Source of the DNA: Nepenthes gracilis
Lineage: Eukaryota; Streptophyta; Magnoliopsida; Caryophyllales; Nepenthaceae
Length of the DNA: 64,000 bases
Direction of reading: 5' to 3'
Assembly: GCA_033239525.1 (NCBI GenBank)
Contig: BSYO01000023.1
Span: 10,048,385-10,112,384 of the forward strand
Part shown: positions 11,530 to 22,079 of the stretch, piece by piece
How the letters are laid out: each line of letters starts with the position of its first letter
Numbering within the stretch: position 1 is the first letter of the stretch
The notes under the pieces: generated by a model
The model's input: the letters and a program-made list of their open reading frames with translations, nothing else
Told to the model about the DNA's origin: nothing
The model's database searches: none
Program-made: the position numbers and the translations under genes

Positions 11530-14175
11530 TATGATGTACCAATTTTTGAACATAAGAATGTTGGATAATTAAGTTAATATAATCAAGATTGAGCATAATA
11601 TGCGTTAAAAATTAAGTTTTGGGATTGAGAAACTAGTTGGCAGGGGTTGGCCCATGGGTGCCTGAGGCGGCGCCTAAGCCAGTGGACCAGCACCCGCCAG
11701 GCGCTGAAGTGCCCAGGAGGGCACTGATTCCAACTTTCTCTAGGCGTGAAGTGCCTGCTGCATGCTGGGCTTGCGCTCGAGCGCTAGCCTGTAATTTAAA
11801 AAGCCATGAGGGTTTCTTTCGACCATTTTCCAGAGGGAAAGAGAGAGAGTGAGGGAGGAGGAGAAGAAAGAGAATGGGAGATTAATGCCTCCGGAGTTGA
11901 AACCGAGCTCGAGCTAGTTGGAGAAGTGGTAGATTGGGTCGTGCTAAGTGCATTCATACTCTCGTCTTTCGTTTTCATACATTTTTATTCCGTTTTCTTC
12001 GGATAATATCATTTTGATACCCAAATAAATTTATATTTTATGTATCTCATAACTTAAACATGATAATACATCATGTCTGAATATCAAGTTTCAAGTGGGA
12101 TATCGCTATTCGAAAACTCTAACACAAGCGCGGCACTGTTCACCCATGCCCGGGCCCTTTTTACTCACGAAGTTTTGGGACTTTTGCCTAATTTGGGACT
12201 AAAATATCATTATCTATGTGCAGTATAAGTTAATTTATTGATCGGATATCTAATCGAGTGATTTTAAGTGAGAACCCGTTCGGCGGAATCCTAGGGTGCA
12301 TTCGGACCACGTTTGATCAATTATATTGAGTGTAATGTATGAATTGGCCTTAAATATTTGTTACCTATGACATGGACAAGTGATTGTGTGAATATTATGC
12401 CCGAATTTATAGTTTTGACCCGTTTTCGGATAAGGAACCTTGAACCCACGGCTCGGAGGAATTAACCAATTAAATTAAAATTTATGGGTGAATTGGCTCG
12501 AGAATATTATTACCCGCACCATAAATAAGTTAATTTATTATTTGGGTATCCGAATTGGTAGTTTTGTAGGGTTTTAACTTCCCAAAATCCTAACCCATGC
12601 CCTCTTTGAACTTAGTCCGAATTAATCATAATTATATAAGATTTTAACCCTAAAATTATAATGCATGCAATTGCGAAGGAATTTGTTATCCAAATGCTCC
12701 CAAGATATCATAGGCTCATTATGGTAAGAATTTTCTAATTGTTCTAATCATACGATAAATTATGCACGTATTATCAATACAATGATTTGAAAATTCAAAG
12801 AATTAGGCCATGAACCATTTACAAAAGAATTAACGATTGAAGGCTTTTAAGAATTATGTTTGACATAATTTAAAACGGAATTTTTTAATCTTTCTAAATT
12901 TCAAGAAATATTATATATAAACTATGAACACGTGATATTTCACGCTCACGAAGGATATGGAAATATACTTATGAAAAGGAATCTGATGATGGAGGGATTC
13001 TATAATTAAGTGATGGACCTATGAATTGATGGAACAATAAAACGTTTTCCAACAGAGTGAGAATAAAGGAATTTACTTTGGCGCTTAAGGACAAAATTCC
13101 CTAATAAAATAAGTAATTAAGAATTTAGACCAAGAATTATGGATAACAAATTTCGGCATGCTAGGAAAATTATAGAGGAAACTCCGAGATTACTCTAGCC
13201 GCGTATCCTAGTCGTGTTATGTAACATGTGAATTTCTTGACATTCCTTAGTATGTTGTAACGAAAGGTCGTAGTCTGTTCTGGAACCGCTTGCGGTTGAG
13301 CCGCCGCGGCTGATTGGCCCTGTCTATAGAGATGAGTATATAGACGACCCACCTCTGAGCCTTTAATAAGAGGAGATGGTTTTGGATTGTGTAGGTGTAA
13401 ACACAATTCAGGTTATGACCATCCACTCCTTAGTCAGTGAAAAGCCTATTGATTTGGGTCCCTCAACAAAATAAGTTTTTAGTAATGAATTGATAATTAT
13501 GAGTATGACAAGGAAACAAACCAATGAAATATGGAATGAATTATGAAAGTACTCCTTGAAATCATGGATTAAATCTCATTTGCATCTTTATCTTTCATAT
13601 ATGCATTATTATATTTTGAATATGAGATTATGCATGTCTTTGATATATATATTGTGCTTGCTTAACTTTTAACTCACTCTTACTGCTTTCTAACACAAAT
13701 CTATACCTGATCGAGTAGAGTAAAATAGTTGTTAGTCGGAGACTCAAAAATGTTGAAGAATAACTTGAAGACTTAGTTCTATTATTTATTTCCTTTGGAG
13801 CCTTTTGTGTTATTTTGATAATCATGTTTAATGTCAATAATGATATCAATTATATAGCCTAAGTTCTGCTATATTTAATGGTCATAGTTACTTTCGCAGG
13901 TTTTTATGGTTTAATTATATACCTAGTGGCATCTTGTCTGAACCGGCGTCATAACCAAAGTTATGACGTCGGTGCCACATGTTAATTGTGACTTTTGGAT
14001 CCCATGTGGTTTGTCATTGTTGCTGGATGTGTTGGAGTTAAAATAGATGGAAAGTTTGATAGTGTTGAGATTATGTAATTGATGTATAGGTTTATTACAG
14101 ATTGTGTATTTTTTGTCAACGTTTGTATTACAGAGAAAAGTTTTCCTATTTTTGACAAAAATACGGGACGTCACA
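11530..14175 (+). mobile_element. Solo LTR (2646 bp), Tekay-like, with TTAGA target duplication
   Basis: Both ends are defined by sequence. TTAGA occurs at 11525-11529 and at 14176-14180. The LTR starts TATGATGTACC (TG mutated to TA) and ends GGGACGTCACA, whose reverse complement TGTGACGTCCC mirrors the start at 8 of 11 positions. The host minisatellite continues in register across the insertion. No gag or pol lies between the ends, so this is one LTR left after LTR-LTR recombination. Length, a purine-rich GAGAGAGAGTGAGGGAGG leader at about 11830 and the GGGACGTCACA end resemble Tekay/Del LTRs (inference). ORFs at 11637-11852 and 13170-13406 lie in non-coding LTR sequence. Confidence 0.85.
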
Positions 14176-14180
14176 TTAGA

Positions 14181-14400
14181 AGTACGCTTGTTGAGGAACG
14201 ACTAAGAGGTGCGCCCGATAAATGACAGTTTAAAGGTGCACCTGATCGAGGGTCGTCTTGGAGGTGCACTTGCTAAGGGGCGGTTTAGAGGTGTGCCTGC
14301 TGAGAGGTGGCTTAGAGGAGCGCCTGTTGAGGGGCGGTTTAGAGATGCGCCTGTTGAGGGGCGACTTAGAGATGCAACCGACCGAGGGGTTTCTTAGAGA
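14181..14400 (+). repeat. GC-rich 25-28-bp minisatellite, right half
   Basis: About eight imperfect units, best preserved at 14270-14380 (GAGGGGCGGTTTAGAGATG, then CGCCTGTT). This is the continuation of the array at 11395-11529. The reverse complement of the same unit forms the arrays at 45836-46092 and 50474-50760 inside the LARD LTRs. Confidence 0.8.
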
Positions 14401-15275
14401 CGCGAGATTAAGCTCCTGGATAGAGGATGGACCTCTTAAATGGGCCCTTGGAAGGAGAGTTGGCCCTACTAGATGGAAGGTTGCTCGACCATCGGCCGGA
14501 TTGGAGAGAGCTAGCCATCCTAGAGAGGTGGCCGGCCTCAAGAGGTTGGTCGGGATGCTTTTTCAGAAGCTTAGGTGGAGATTGCTTCAATTGGACTTGA
14601 AAGGAGTTGGCCACTGGACTCTCAAATTTTTTTCTCTTCTCTTATTTTTCCCTTTTCTTCTTCTTCGTTGGAGATGGTTTTTCAGGCGGTGTAAGGCCTT
14701 GTTTGATTGTGCCCTCTTTTGGCTTTGCCTCTCACTGAATTTTGAATCCTCCCTTCCCTGTAGTGAAAAGTGGAAAAGGCGGCCTAACCTTCTCTAACTT
14801 TCATGGCTAGCGCCTACCAAAATGCTAGGTTGTTTATGGCAACTGTTGTGGTTGGAAGGGATTATTTTCATTGCCTAGAGGATCATGGGGGTTGCTACAC
14901 TATTATTTCATTTTTAAGAGCAATCTACGGGTCCTTAATTATTGTTTGGAGTAACGTATAATCCTGAGAAGACCTCCAATGATCACGGTTGCCATTTTCA
15001 AGGATATACAATTCTAGAAGATATTCAAACAATATTAGGATATGAAAATGACTGATCTCCTCTCCTGCTGAGCTATACGTGCTTGCTGGCAGCTACGCTG
15101 GAAACATCGTCATGGGATGGACGTTTGTTGCTCGATTCGGGCCGCCGGATTGGATTCAGCTCGGCTGTGCAAGTCACCGCTTCTGGTGGGGTTGCATCAT
15201 GGGCCTTTTTCTGTTGGGCTCCTCTTGGCTCGTGGGCTTGAATCTTGGCCCAGCCTAATCTTAAGAAGTCCCATA

Positions 15276-16537
15276 AAAAATTTAACAAAATAACATCCAT
15301 TTTGAATAAAAAAATTGCTCACATAGATCAGAAAATCACTTCCAATTATCCTCGATGAGTAATTATATTATTTATAGGACATGATATTTTTTATAGGATA
15401 GGATCAGAATTGACCTCTTAATTATAAAAATATTATTTTTTCATTAAAAAACTTATTAAAATAAATAATTTTTTAATAAAATATAATAAAATCAAACATA
15501 ATTATAATTTCTAATTATATCAAAAATTACTAAATATATGTCACATTATATGGGACAATTCTAAAGTACCATACCCAATTACAAATTATTGGTTTTACTC
15601 AAATTTAAATCCAATCAAAATAGATAAATTCCAAATTAATTTGTATCGATCGTGTTGGGTTGCACCAGATATGTATTCATTTTGCCACCCCTGTGCATCT
15701 ACTCCCAGATCAAAGGCAACAAACAATATCAACCATGAATCACAATTAAAATTCAACTTGGCAATAATTAATTATACATCAAGTTTGATGAAATAAATGG
15801 TTGAGTGAATATACGGCAAGATTAAGAAACAATTTGACATAAAAAGATGGCATAGTTGTTATAATTATTCCAGATTTGCATCCATTGATCCGTGCCCAAA
15901 AATATAATATGTTGAGAATATAATTTGAATGAAAAAAAAATCAATAATAACTTAAAAAGTATAGTTATTTTTATATATGTCAGTATTGATACATGGGACG
16001 ATTACATTACATATATTTTGAAAAATTGATACTTATTTCATAATTTTTCCTAAGTTTGAGATTTAAGAAATTGGAATTTAGAAAAGATTCCAATAAAAAT
16101 AAGAAAATTGTTAGATTTGTAATTTTTTAAATATTTTTTTCATATGTAAATAGAAATCTTTTTTTGAAAAAATGAGAAAATTGAAGGGGTCGACCCTTAT
16201 TACCTATATATTAATTGAAAGAAGTCATATAAGTAAATAAAAACATAGAGAACCCGAACAATGAACTAATGGATATGAAACAAGTGAAAAAAAAGGTGTA
16301 ATTTTCAAATTAAATTCTCTTAATTGATGATATAAAATTTATTATTTAGATCATATGAGTAATGTTACGGCAACATATTTATTCTTAGATAAATTTGTTA
16401 CCGTAATCACATAAATAAACCATCACATTGTTTAAGGTTATCTCGAAAGTGTCATTAGCAGCAGTTATCAAGCATATTCAAAGAGTCTGAAATGAAAATG
16501 CTAACACTTTTGAGTTGCACAATTGTGTACGTAATAC
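15276..16537. other. AT-rich DNA where the 3' exons of the response regulator should be
   Basis: No coding sequence recognised. I looked on the minus strand for the rest of the receiver domain (a block like LIITDYCMPGMTG, and the K-P loop) and did not see it. Directly after exon 2 the minus strand has an intron-like start (GTATTACG at 16537) and, about 50 bases on, a TTTTCATTTCAG acceptor-like site near 16480, but the sequence after it does not read as receiver domain and meets stops at once. Confidence 0.5.
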
Positions 16538-16549
16538 CTGTTGATGCGA

Positions 16550-16650
16550 CGATCCAGAGGAGGAGGAGGAGGAGGAGGAGGAGGTGGTGGTGGTGGTAGT
16601 AGCGGAGGCAGCAGCTGCAGCAGTGGAAGAAGAAGAAGAAGGGGCAAGAG
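16550..16650 (-). repeat. Trinucleotide microsatellites coding Ser/Thr/Ala runs
   Basis: On the plus strand (GGA)n and (GGT)n followed by GCAGCTGCA and (GAA)n. On the minus strand these code runs of Ser, Thr, Ala and Ser inside exon 2 of the response regulator. The poly-Gly ORF on the plus strand is the shadow of this run. Confidence 0.85.
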
Positions 16651-16850
16651 AATCATGATGAATAGGATCGGGAGGATTATCAAGCAAACCCAAATACTCC
16701 AACGCCTTATCCCCAGACTCCACACACGTCACTGCATCAATATCAAACATTTGTCACTAATTTTGTGGAGTAATTTTTTTTCTCCTGACCAGAAATATTA
16801 CCTTTTACTTCCCTGTATTTTGATGAAAAAAATCGAGTTGAAACTATCTC

Positions 16851-16883
<33 letters not shown>

Positions 16884-17104
16884 ATAATGACTCATAAACA
16901 TGAGATCTGTATGTTATTTATCTGGAAAATTAGACAGATAATTTGTCAAAATAATGTAAAAATTGTGGGATATAATTAGTTCTTATATACAGAAAAAGAG
17001 AAAGGAAAATGCTTTAAAATAATACAAGGTATACCTTGATATGAAGAACCAGTGAGAAGCTTCTCCAAGATTTTCCTGTCAATACTGCTGTCATCCACCG
17101 CTAA

Positions 17105-17218
17105 CACATGAAAATGTTCTTCCTCTTCTTCTTCTTCTTCTTCTCCTCGTTGATTTTCTTCTTCCTCTTCTTCTTCTTCTTCTCTTTTTGTTCTTCTTCT
17201 TCTTCTTCTTCTTCATGT
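17105..17218 (-). repeat. GAA/GAG microsatellite in exon 1
   Basis: Pure and interrupted CTT/CCT repeats on the plus strand, read as poly-Glu or poly-Lys depending on frame. The start-codon frame and the receiver frame differ by one base across it, which makes it the likely site of the frameshift. Confidence 0.8.
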
Positions 17219-17250
17219 TGTTGTTGGATCTCTTCAGCTTTAAATTCCAT

Positions 17251-17520
17251 AACTTGGCTTGCGTGAGAGAGAGAGATCAAGAGAGAGAGAGGGAGGGGGG
17301 GTTCTGATCAGTTTGCCTTCGTCTCTGTAAGCTTCTTTTATAGGGGCGAGTTGGGCGAGGAAGGCAGACGAAGTAGTAGTAGTTGTTATTGTGTAGGTTT
17401 GAATTAAAGTCATGGAAGATCTGTAATGGATTCTCCATACCACGGCAACACAATTAGTGGGGTCCCCCTATCTACTTTCTCGTATTATTCTTGCTCCATG
17501 TCCTATAATCAACAGAGATG
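17251..17520 (-). promoter_or_regulatory. Probable 5' UTR and promoter of the response regulator
   Basis: Upstream of the ATG on the minus strand is a CT-rich leader (plus strand GAGAGAGAGATCAAGAGAGA, 17264-17300), common in plant 5' UTRs. On the minus strand AGCTTACAGAGACG and a TATAAAAGAAGC block (plus GCTTCTTTTATAGG, about 17330-17344) provide a plausible TATA box about 90 bases upstream of the ATG. This is inference from sequence only. Confidence 0.4.
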
Positions 17521-18320
17521 ATACTGTATATTAATTAATTAATTAATAGTACTATATTATCTTATAAATATTAATTATTAAAAAATATATAGCTATTTTC
17601 AAATATGAATTGAAATTGATCAATTATCAAAATTTAAGACAGTTACATATATATACTTTCAATTATTATTTGAGATATATATAAATAATATGATATTGTA
17701 AATGATATGATATTTTATCTATTTTTATAATTTTTTTATAATATATAAGTATCTATGTATTGGAGCCTACAAAATTTAACAGATTTAATATATACTAAGA
17801 AAACAACAATCTCAAATTTACAATCACTGGATCTACAGGACATTAAGTTGGACAATTTGTACAAGACAACATTATCTTTTTTTTTTTTTTTTGAATTTTC
17901 TTTAGAGGGATATCTTTTGAGATTTTGATGTTTGAAGGCTTTTTTGATTTATCTGGTCCTTTGATGCAGATTAACGGATGAGATATAACATCATTAAAAA
18001 TTATCCAAAGTTAACTAAAAGAGATTTTTTAGTATAAATAATATTATTTATATACTTATACACTTATTTATATCAAAGTTGTCATTTTTGGTATAGAAAG
18101 AGAAAGAAAAGAGTAAAAATTAAAATATTATGAGACTCATATATATTTTTAATAATTTTAATATAATTGGGTGTACAAATTAAGTGTATTAATAATATTT
18201 TTTTAATTAATAAATTAATGAATAGATATTATTTATTTTGAGATTGTTTTAAATATCACTAAATGGCAACCCATAATTTTAGGGAATAAAATGGCAATGT
18301 CATTTTAAGAATACTTTTCT
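17521..18320. other. AT-rich DNA, nothing recognised
   Basis: Contains an (AATT)n-like run at about 17530 and a poly-T tract at about 17880. No ORF of note, no TE protein motif. Confidence 0.5.
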
Positions 18321-18650
18321 TTGGGGTGGATCCGGGGGAGCTGCGACGCGGGAAGGGCATCGTAGCCGATACAATGCGAATTTAGCCGTCAGATGAGAAA
18401 TCCGGCGGCCAAATTATTTTTTAAAAAAAGTAAGGAAAATTAAAAAATAATAATAAATCGTTTTATTTTTAAAATCAAATACCAAAAAAATATCAAAATA
18501 AAAAAAATAATATTAAATTATATTTTTTTAAATATATACATAAGCAGCTGTCGGATTTCTCCATCCGACGGCTGTGTCAAAGTCATATGGGCTGCAACGC
18601 GGGAAGGGCGTTGCAGACCCCCTAGTTTCCTTTGGGGTTGGGACCTAAAA
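18321..18650. repeat. Small inverted-repeat element with GC-rich hairpins
   Basis: Two GC-rich arms flank an AT-rich core. Left arm: GCTGCGACGCGGGAAGGGC (about 18341) and CCGTCAGATGAGAAATCCGG (about 18390). Right arm: CGGATTTCTCCATCCGACGG (about 18550) and GCTGCAACGCGGGAAGGGCG (about 18590). The CCGTC-GAAATCCGG block is inverted between arms, while the GACGCGGGAAGGGC block is directly repeated and each copy is itself a hairpin (CTGCAACGC...GCGTTGCAG). The whole is bracketed by near-identical TTTC-TTTGGGGT-GG blocks at about 18318 and 18627. A Helitron-like reading is possible: the right hairpin is followed by CTAG. The class remains unassigned. Confidence 0.5.
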
Positions 18651-19572
18651 TTTTCAGTTTTTCTTTTTTTTTAATTTCAGTACATTTCACGAGAAAAATT
18701 ACGACTCTGCATATCAAAAATATTATACTAGTTTATCATACCAATGAATTATTAATAGACATCTATATCTTAATAATTAATCAAATTTTATAAAAAAAAA
18801 TTAAAATTAAATATGTGTTTTTAATAATTGATAATGGCATAAACTATCAAGACATCTCGATAAATTATATTTTTCATATATTTCTTCTAATTAATATAGT
18901 TTTTAATTTTTATTTGAATATAAATTCTGTAAAGTTCGTATTCATAAACACATAAGTTTTATGAAAATTTAATTTTAAAATTTTGAAAAAAGACCGTTGA
19001 CAACCCAATCTGCCCTTTTTGATAGGCTGATACATAACTCATCCTACCCTGCCTAAGAGACAACACCCAAAAAAAAAAAAAAAAAAATGGGGGCACGAAG
19101 ACAGTCCTTTTAGGGACAGGGCCTCCAGTGATGGGGCCTACTCCATAGTCAAAAAGAATGAAAAACAATTTTAAATTAACGTGATATATCTTACCAAAAG
19201 TAAAAAATTATGCAATATAATATATATGTCTCTCTCTACAATAATATAAGTTATTTAAAATAATAATTTCTCATTTTTTAAATCATTCTTCCTAGAACAT
19301 ACCTAATTGCTTATGTTAATAGCGTATTATTTTTTAATTTATGCTTACTAACATTCTGCAGCACATAGATCAAAGGATTTATAGTATATATAATATATGA
19401 TTGGATATTAACACATGTAATAGTTATATGTGTTTTTAATAATTGATCAATTACATATAATTATGTATTGTTCTCATTATATTATATTATATTTTTTTTT
19501 TTCAAATTGGGTCCATACCACTTAGGGAAATGGTCGATGGTCACGTGACTACACTCACTATAATTATACGAA
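18651..19572. other. AT-rich DNA, nothing recognised
   Basis: Contains a poly-A tract (about 19070-19087) followed by a GC-richer patch of about 70 bases. A 69-residue minus-strand ORF across the tract is not credible. No TE motif seen. Confidence 0.45.
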
Positions 19573-20333
19573 AGATGGGTATGGCAATACACTGGTCAAC
19601 CTGAAATCTGATGTGTAGAAGGAAGAATGACCCAAGTGACAATGACCTAGTAGAATGCCTTCTGAGCTTATGAAACAAAAGATATAACCATTGATCCAAA
19701 ATGTATGACCTGAACCACCAGCCATTGAATGAGCAATAATGGATAGTTATTGTAAAGTTTCAAACGGTTACCACATCGATTCAACGGTAAGAAACTATAT
19801 GGTCCAACCATAAGTAAAGGAGGCAATTTCTTGTATAATTAATAACTCTCATAACTATTAATGCGTAACACCCATGTATTAAATCAAGGGTCTACTGGTT
19901 AAATGACACTTCTCATTATAAATATAGCCACTCCTCCATAAGAAAAGGGGACCCGAGGTTAAAAATCAAACAGACGACAAAGTCTAGACAAATTACAGAA
20001 ATCAGCCATCAATTCAAAGGAGTGTATCACATCCAAAGCTGTTCTCCTATTAAAGCGTAACCTAAGTAGCATTGCCTTCCAAGCACATTCAATCCCCATT
20101 CTCTTGCATTCGCACATTCGTTTCCTCCTATCTATCTCTTTTATGTAGAAAGATTACTAACTTGAATGTTGGAGGACATATTGAATCCCGTATTCCTTCA
20201 ACCTCTTATTTGTTTGGTTGTGACGTGCAAGATTCAAATTTCGAGCAACGAATATCAAAACCGTAATCAATCGGACTCCCGTGCAAAACAGCTCCCTAAT
20301 TTGTTTAATAATCCGAATCATAGAGATACATCA
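19573..20333 (+). repeat. 5' LTR of the Tat-lineage element
   Basis: Starts AGATGGGTATGGCAATAC, aligning with TGATGGGTACGCCAATAG at 204. A TATA box (ATTATAAATATAG, about 19916-19928) lies about 345 bases in. The U5 block CTAACTTGAATGTTGGAGG (about 20158) matches the U5 blocks of the other Tat-like LTRs in the window. Ends GATACATCA just before TTGGCGCCG. Short ORFs inside are not coding. Confidence 0.65.
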
Positions 20334-20352
20334 TTGGCGCCGTTTATGAAAA
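20334..20352 (+). promoter_or_regulatory. Primer-binding site
   Basis: TTGGCGCCGTTTATGAAAA directly after the LTR. TGGCGCCGTT is complementary to the 3' end of plant tRNA-Asp (established for Athila/Tat-type elements); downstream bases diverge. The equivalent site at 46372 has lost one G. Confidence 0.65.
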
Positions 20353-20379
20353 TGATGAAAGTCTTAACCACATAATTGA

Positions 20380-21640
20380 GAAAAACAGACATGGTAAACA
20401 TTAGTGCTCAAATAAGTGCACCAGCCAATGACGCTGTCTCACATGGCGATGACTCAATAGTGGGTAGTCATGGAGATGCTTGTCTGGCCATAAACGTGGA
20501 GACACTGGCGGCTCAAGTGCACACTATGTCCAAACTCCTTTAAACCAATTGTACCCGGCTGGAGGGACACCTATTGGAGGCTCATTCGTCCAACTCCCAA
20601 ATTTTAGCATCTAAGAAGAGGAACCGGTGGAAGAAATAGCCCCCTAAGGAGATTGTTCGGGGCCTAATGATCTCGAGGCCCAAGAGGCCACAAGTGATAG
20701 GACTAGGAACCGGCTAGAAGGCCGACTAAGCCTTAGAACGCGAGATGAAAGCCTAGAGTAGTGGAATCCATACTATTATTAGGATGACCAGAGGCCTTCA
20801 ATCCAAGAAGAAGTTTCATACAGCACTCTACCGATGAGGGCCCACAACCGCCCGATCCAACACGTCTTTTCAAACTATTCAAAGTTGAGAACCTTTCTCA
20901 ATACTAAGAGGATTACATCTACCTCCCAAGTGGATGAGAGAATTTGGAAGATCGTGTATCAGCTGTTCAGAGGATGTACTGACAGACACTCGGTCAACCT
21001 GGGTAGGTTGCCATTCATGAAGAAAATTCGGATATGGAAACTCTCTCATAAGTTTAAAATGCTGACCTTGAAGCCCTACGATGAAACATATGATCCAGTG
21101 GACCATCTGGATTACTTTCACACTCTACTGGGATTTGATGGCCTAGATGATGGGGCCTTGTATCTCTGTATTCTCCCGACCCTCAAAGGAGATGCTCAAA
21201 TTTGATTTTATCGGTTGCAACCAAATTTGATTAGAACATTTTAGGAGTTAGTCAACAACTTTCTATCATAATTTGCTTCTAGTCGAAGGGAGGAGAAGTA
21301 ATCAAGGCACCTTATCCTCATCTAACAAGGGCTGAACGAGAGTCTGAAATGCTTCCTAACCTAGTTCGAATGTTAAGGCTCGAATGATATCGAAACTCAC
21401 CGACAAGATAAAACTGAACTTCTTCATGACGATCGTACAATCAAGTGACTTTTTTAACTACTTAGTCCAACAATAGCCCAAGACTTTTGTTAAGGTAGAG
21501 ACCATTACCCACGCATACATCACCATCGAGAAGGCCAACGAAGTGAAGAAGTAAGAGCACACAAACTACCATCTGGGATTCAAGGCGCAGAATGAGAGAA
21601 ACGGAGATAGCTCCAATAGCAGAGGATAGAGCCGAGTGTC
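20380..21640 (+). pseudogene. gag: Tat gag remnant
   Basis: N-terminal part shows the VETLAAQVHTMSKLL-type coiled region at about 20495-20540. The best open stretch (20834-21205, 123 codons) contains MLTLKPYDETYDPVDHLDYF and GDAQI, the Tat retrotransposon-gag core (normally K-P-YDGT-DP-DHL--F, ending A-R-WF). Continuing through stops: LVNNFLS-FASSRR and LNESLKCFLT-F, also family-typical. It would form the capsid of the virus-like particle. About 21640-22080 is not readable, and there is no long intact frame. Confidence 0.75.
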
Positions 21641-22079
21641 TAAAGAGAGTTTAAACATCTAAACCTAACTTCATTGAATGACACTCAAACAAACATTATC
21701 ATGCGGATCTGAGACAAGAAGTTCTTGAACTAACTCAAGCCGCCCAAAATCTCAAAAGGAGAAGATCAATCTAAATACTATTTCTATCATTAATCTCTGA
21801 GTCACAGTATTGATGACTATTAGACTTTGTAAAAGGAGATTGAGACCTTCATCCAGAAATGATACCTCAACAAGTTTTTAAGAGACTCGGGGTAAACCTT
21901 CGGAAGAGTAGACGGCGGCGAGTTGCGCCAGCAGGAATAACCATGCTATTAGATCACAATCAAAGTGGTTAATATGGTTTCCATGAGACCACTTAGAAAT
22001 AATACTTTGGACCACCCAGAAATGATTACTAGGAACAAAAAGTAGAGGATAGGAGTAAAAATAATGTCATTTGTTTTTG

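Larger units (their letters stand above)
11127..15275 (-). mobile_element. Old LTR of the 45-51 kb LARD family, reverse orientation, split by a solo LTR
   Basis: Read on the minus strand this is an LTR related to those at 45133 and 49750. On the plus strand it starts TGATGCGTCCCTGG (compare the reverse complement of the LTR end at 34950, TGTTGCGTCCCAGG). It continues with ATTAGGGATAGAAATCCA, CAAACTTGAATCATACACACC and GATATTCAAATTAG, then the GC-rich minisatellite, each being the reverse complement of U5 blocks at 46380-46090. The minisatellite is interrupted exactly at 11529/14181 by the solo LTR. After 14400 the likeness weakens; the far end (AAGTCCCATA, about 15275, following GGCCCAG-rich text at 15200-15260) is a guess. 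ORFs here are minisatellite artefacts. Confidence 0.55.
16538..17250 (-). pseudogene. Type-A response regulator, 5' part only, frameshifted
   Basis: Exon 1 (about 17150-17035) encodes EEHFHVLAVDDSSIDRKILE, then KLLTGSSYQ, the start of the receiver domain of type-A cytokinin response regulators (ARR-like), with the acidic DD pair. It ends CAA-G and a GT donor at 17034. The intron (17034-16732, 303 nt) ends TGATGCAG. Exon 2 (16731-16538) continues in phase with VTCVESGDKALEYLGLL, then an unusually long Ser/Ala/Thr run coded by trinucleotide repeats, and ends CAG before GTATTA. Two defects: the only upstream ATG (17248-17250, MEFKAEEIQQQ) is in a different frame, separated by a GAA/GAG microsatellite, and in the receiver frame a TGA lies upstream without a usable ATG. 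The exons with the phospho-acceptor Asp and the conserved Lys are missing. Such proteins are nuclear or cytosolic negative regulators of cytokinin signalling; this copy should be non-functional unless the frameshift is a sequence error and distant exons exist. Confidence 0.75.

Noticed and set aside
14258..14797. 179-codon plus-strand ORF
   Set aside because: It is made of periodic translations of the GC-rich minisatellite plus LTR-derived sequence, with overlapping ORFs in other frames. No domain.
16541..16897. 118-codon poly-Gly/Ser/Arg plus-strand ORF
   Set aside because: Shadow of the trinucleotide repeats in exon 2 of the response regulator on the minus strand, ending in a poly-A tract.
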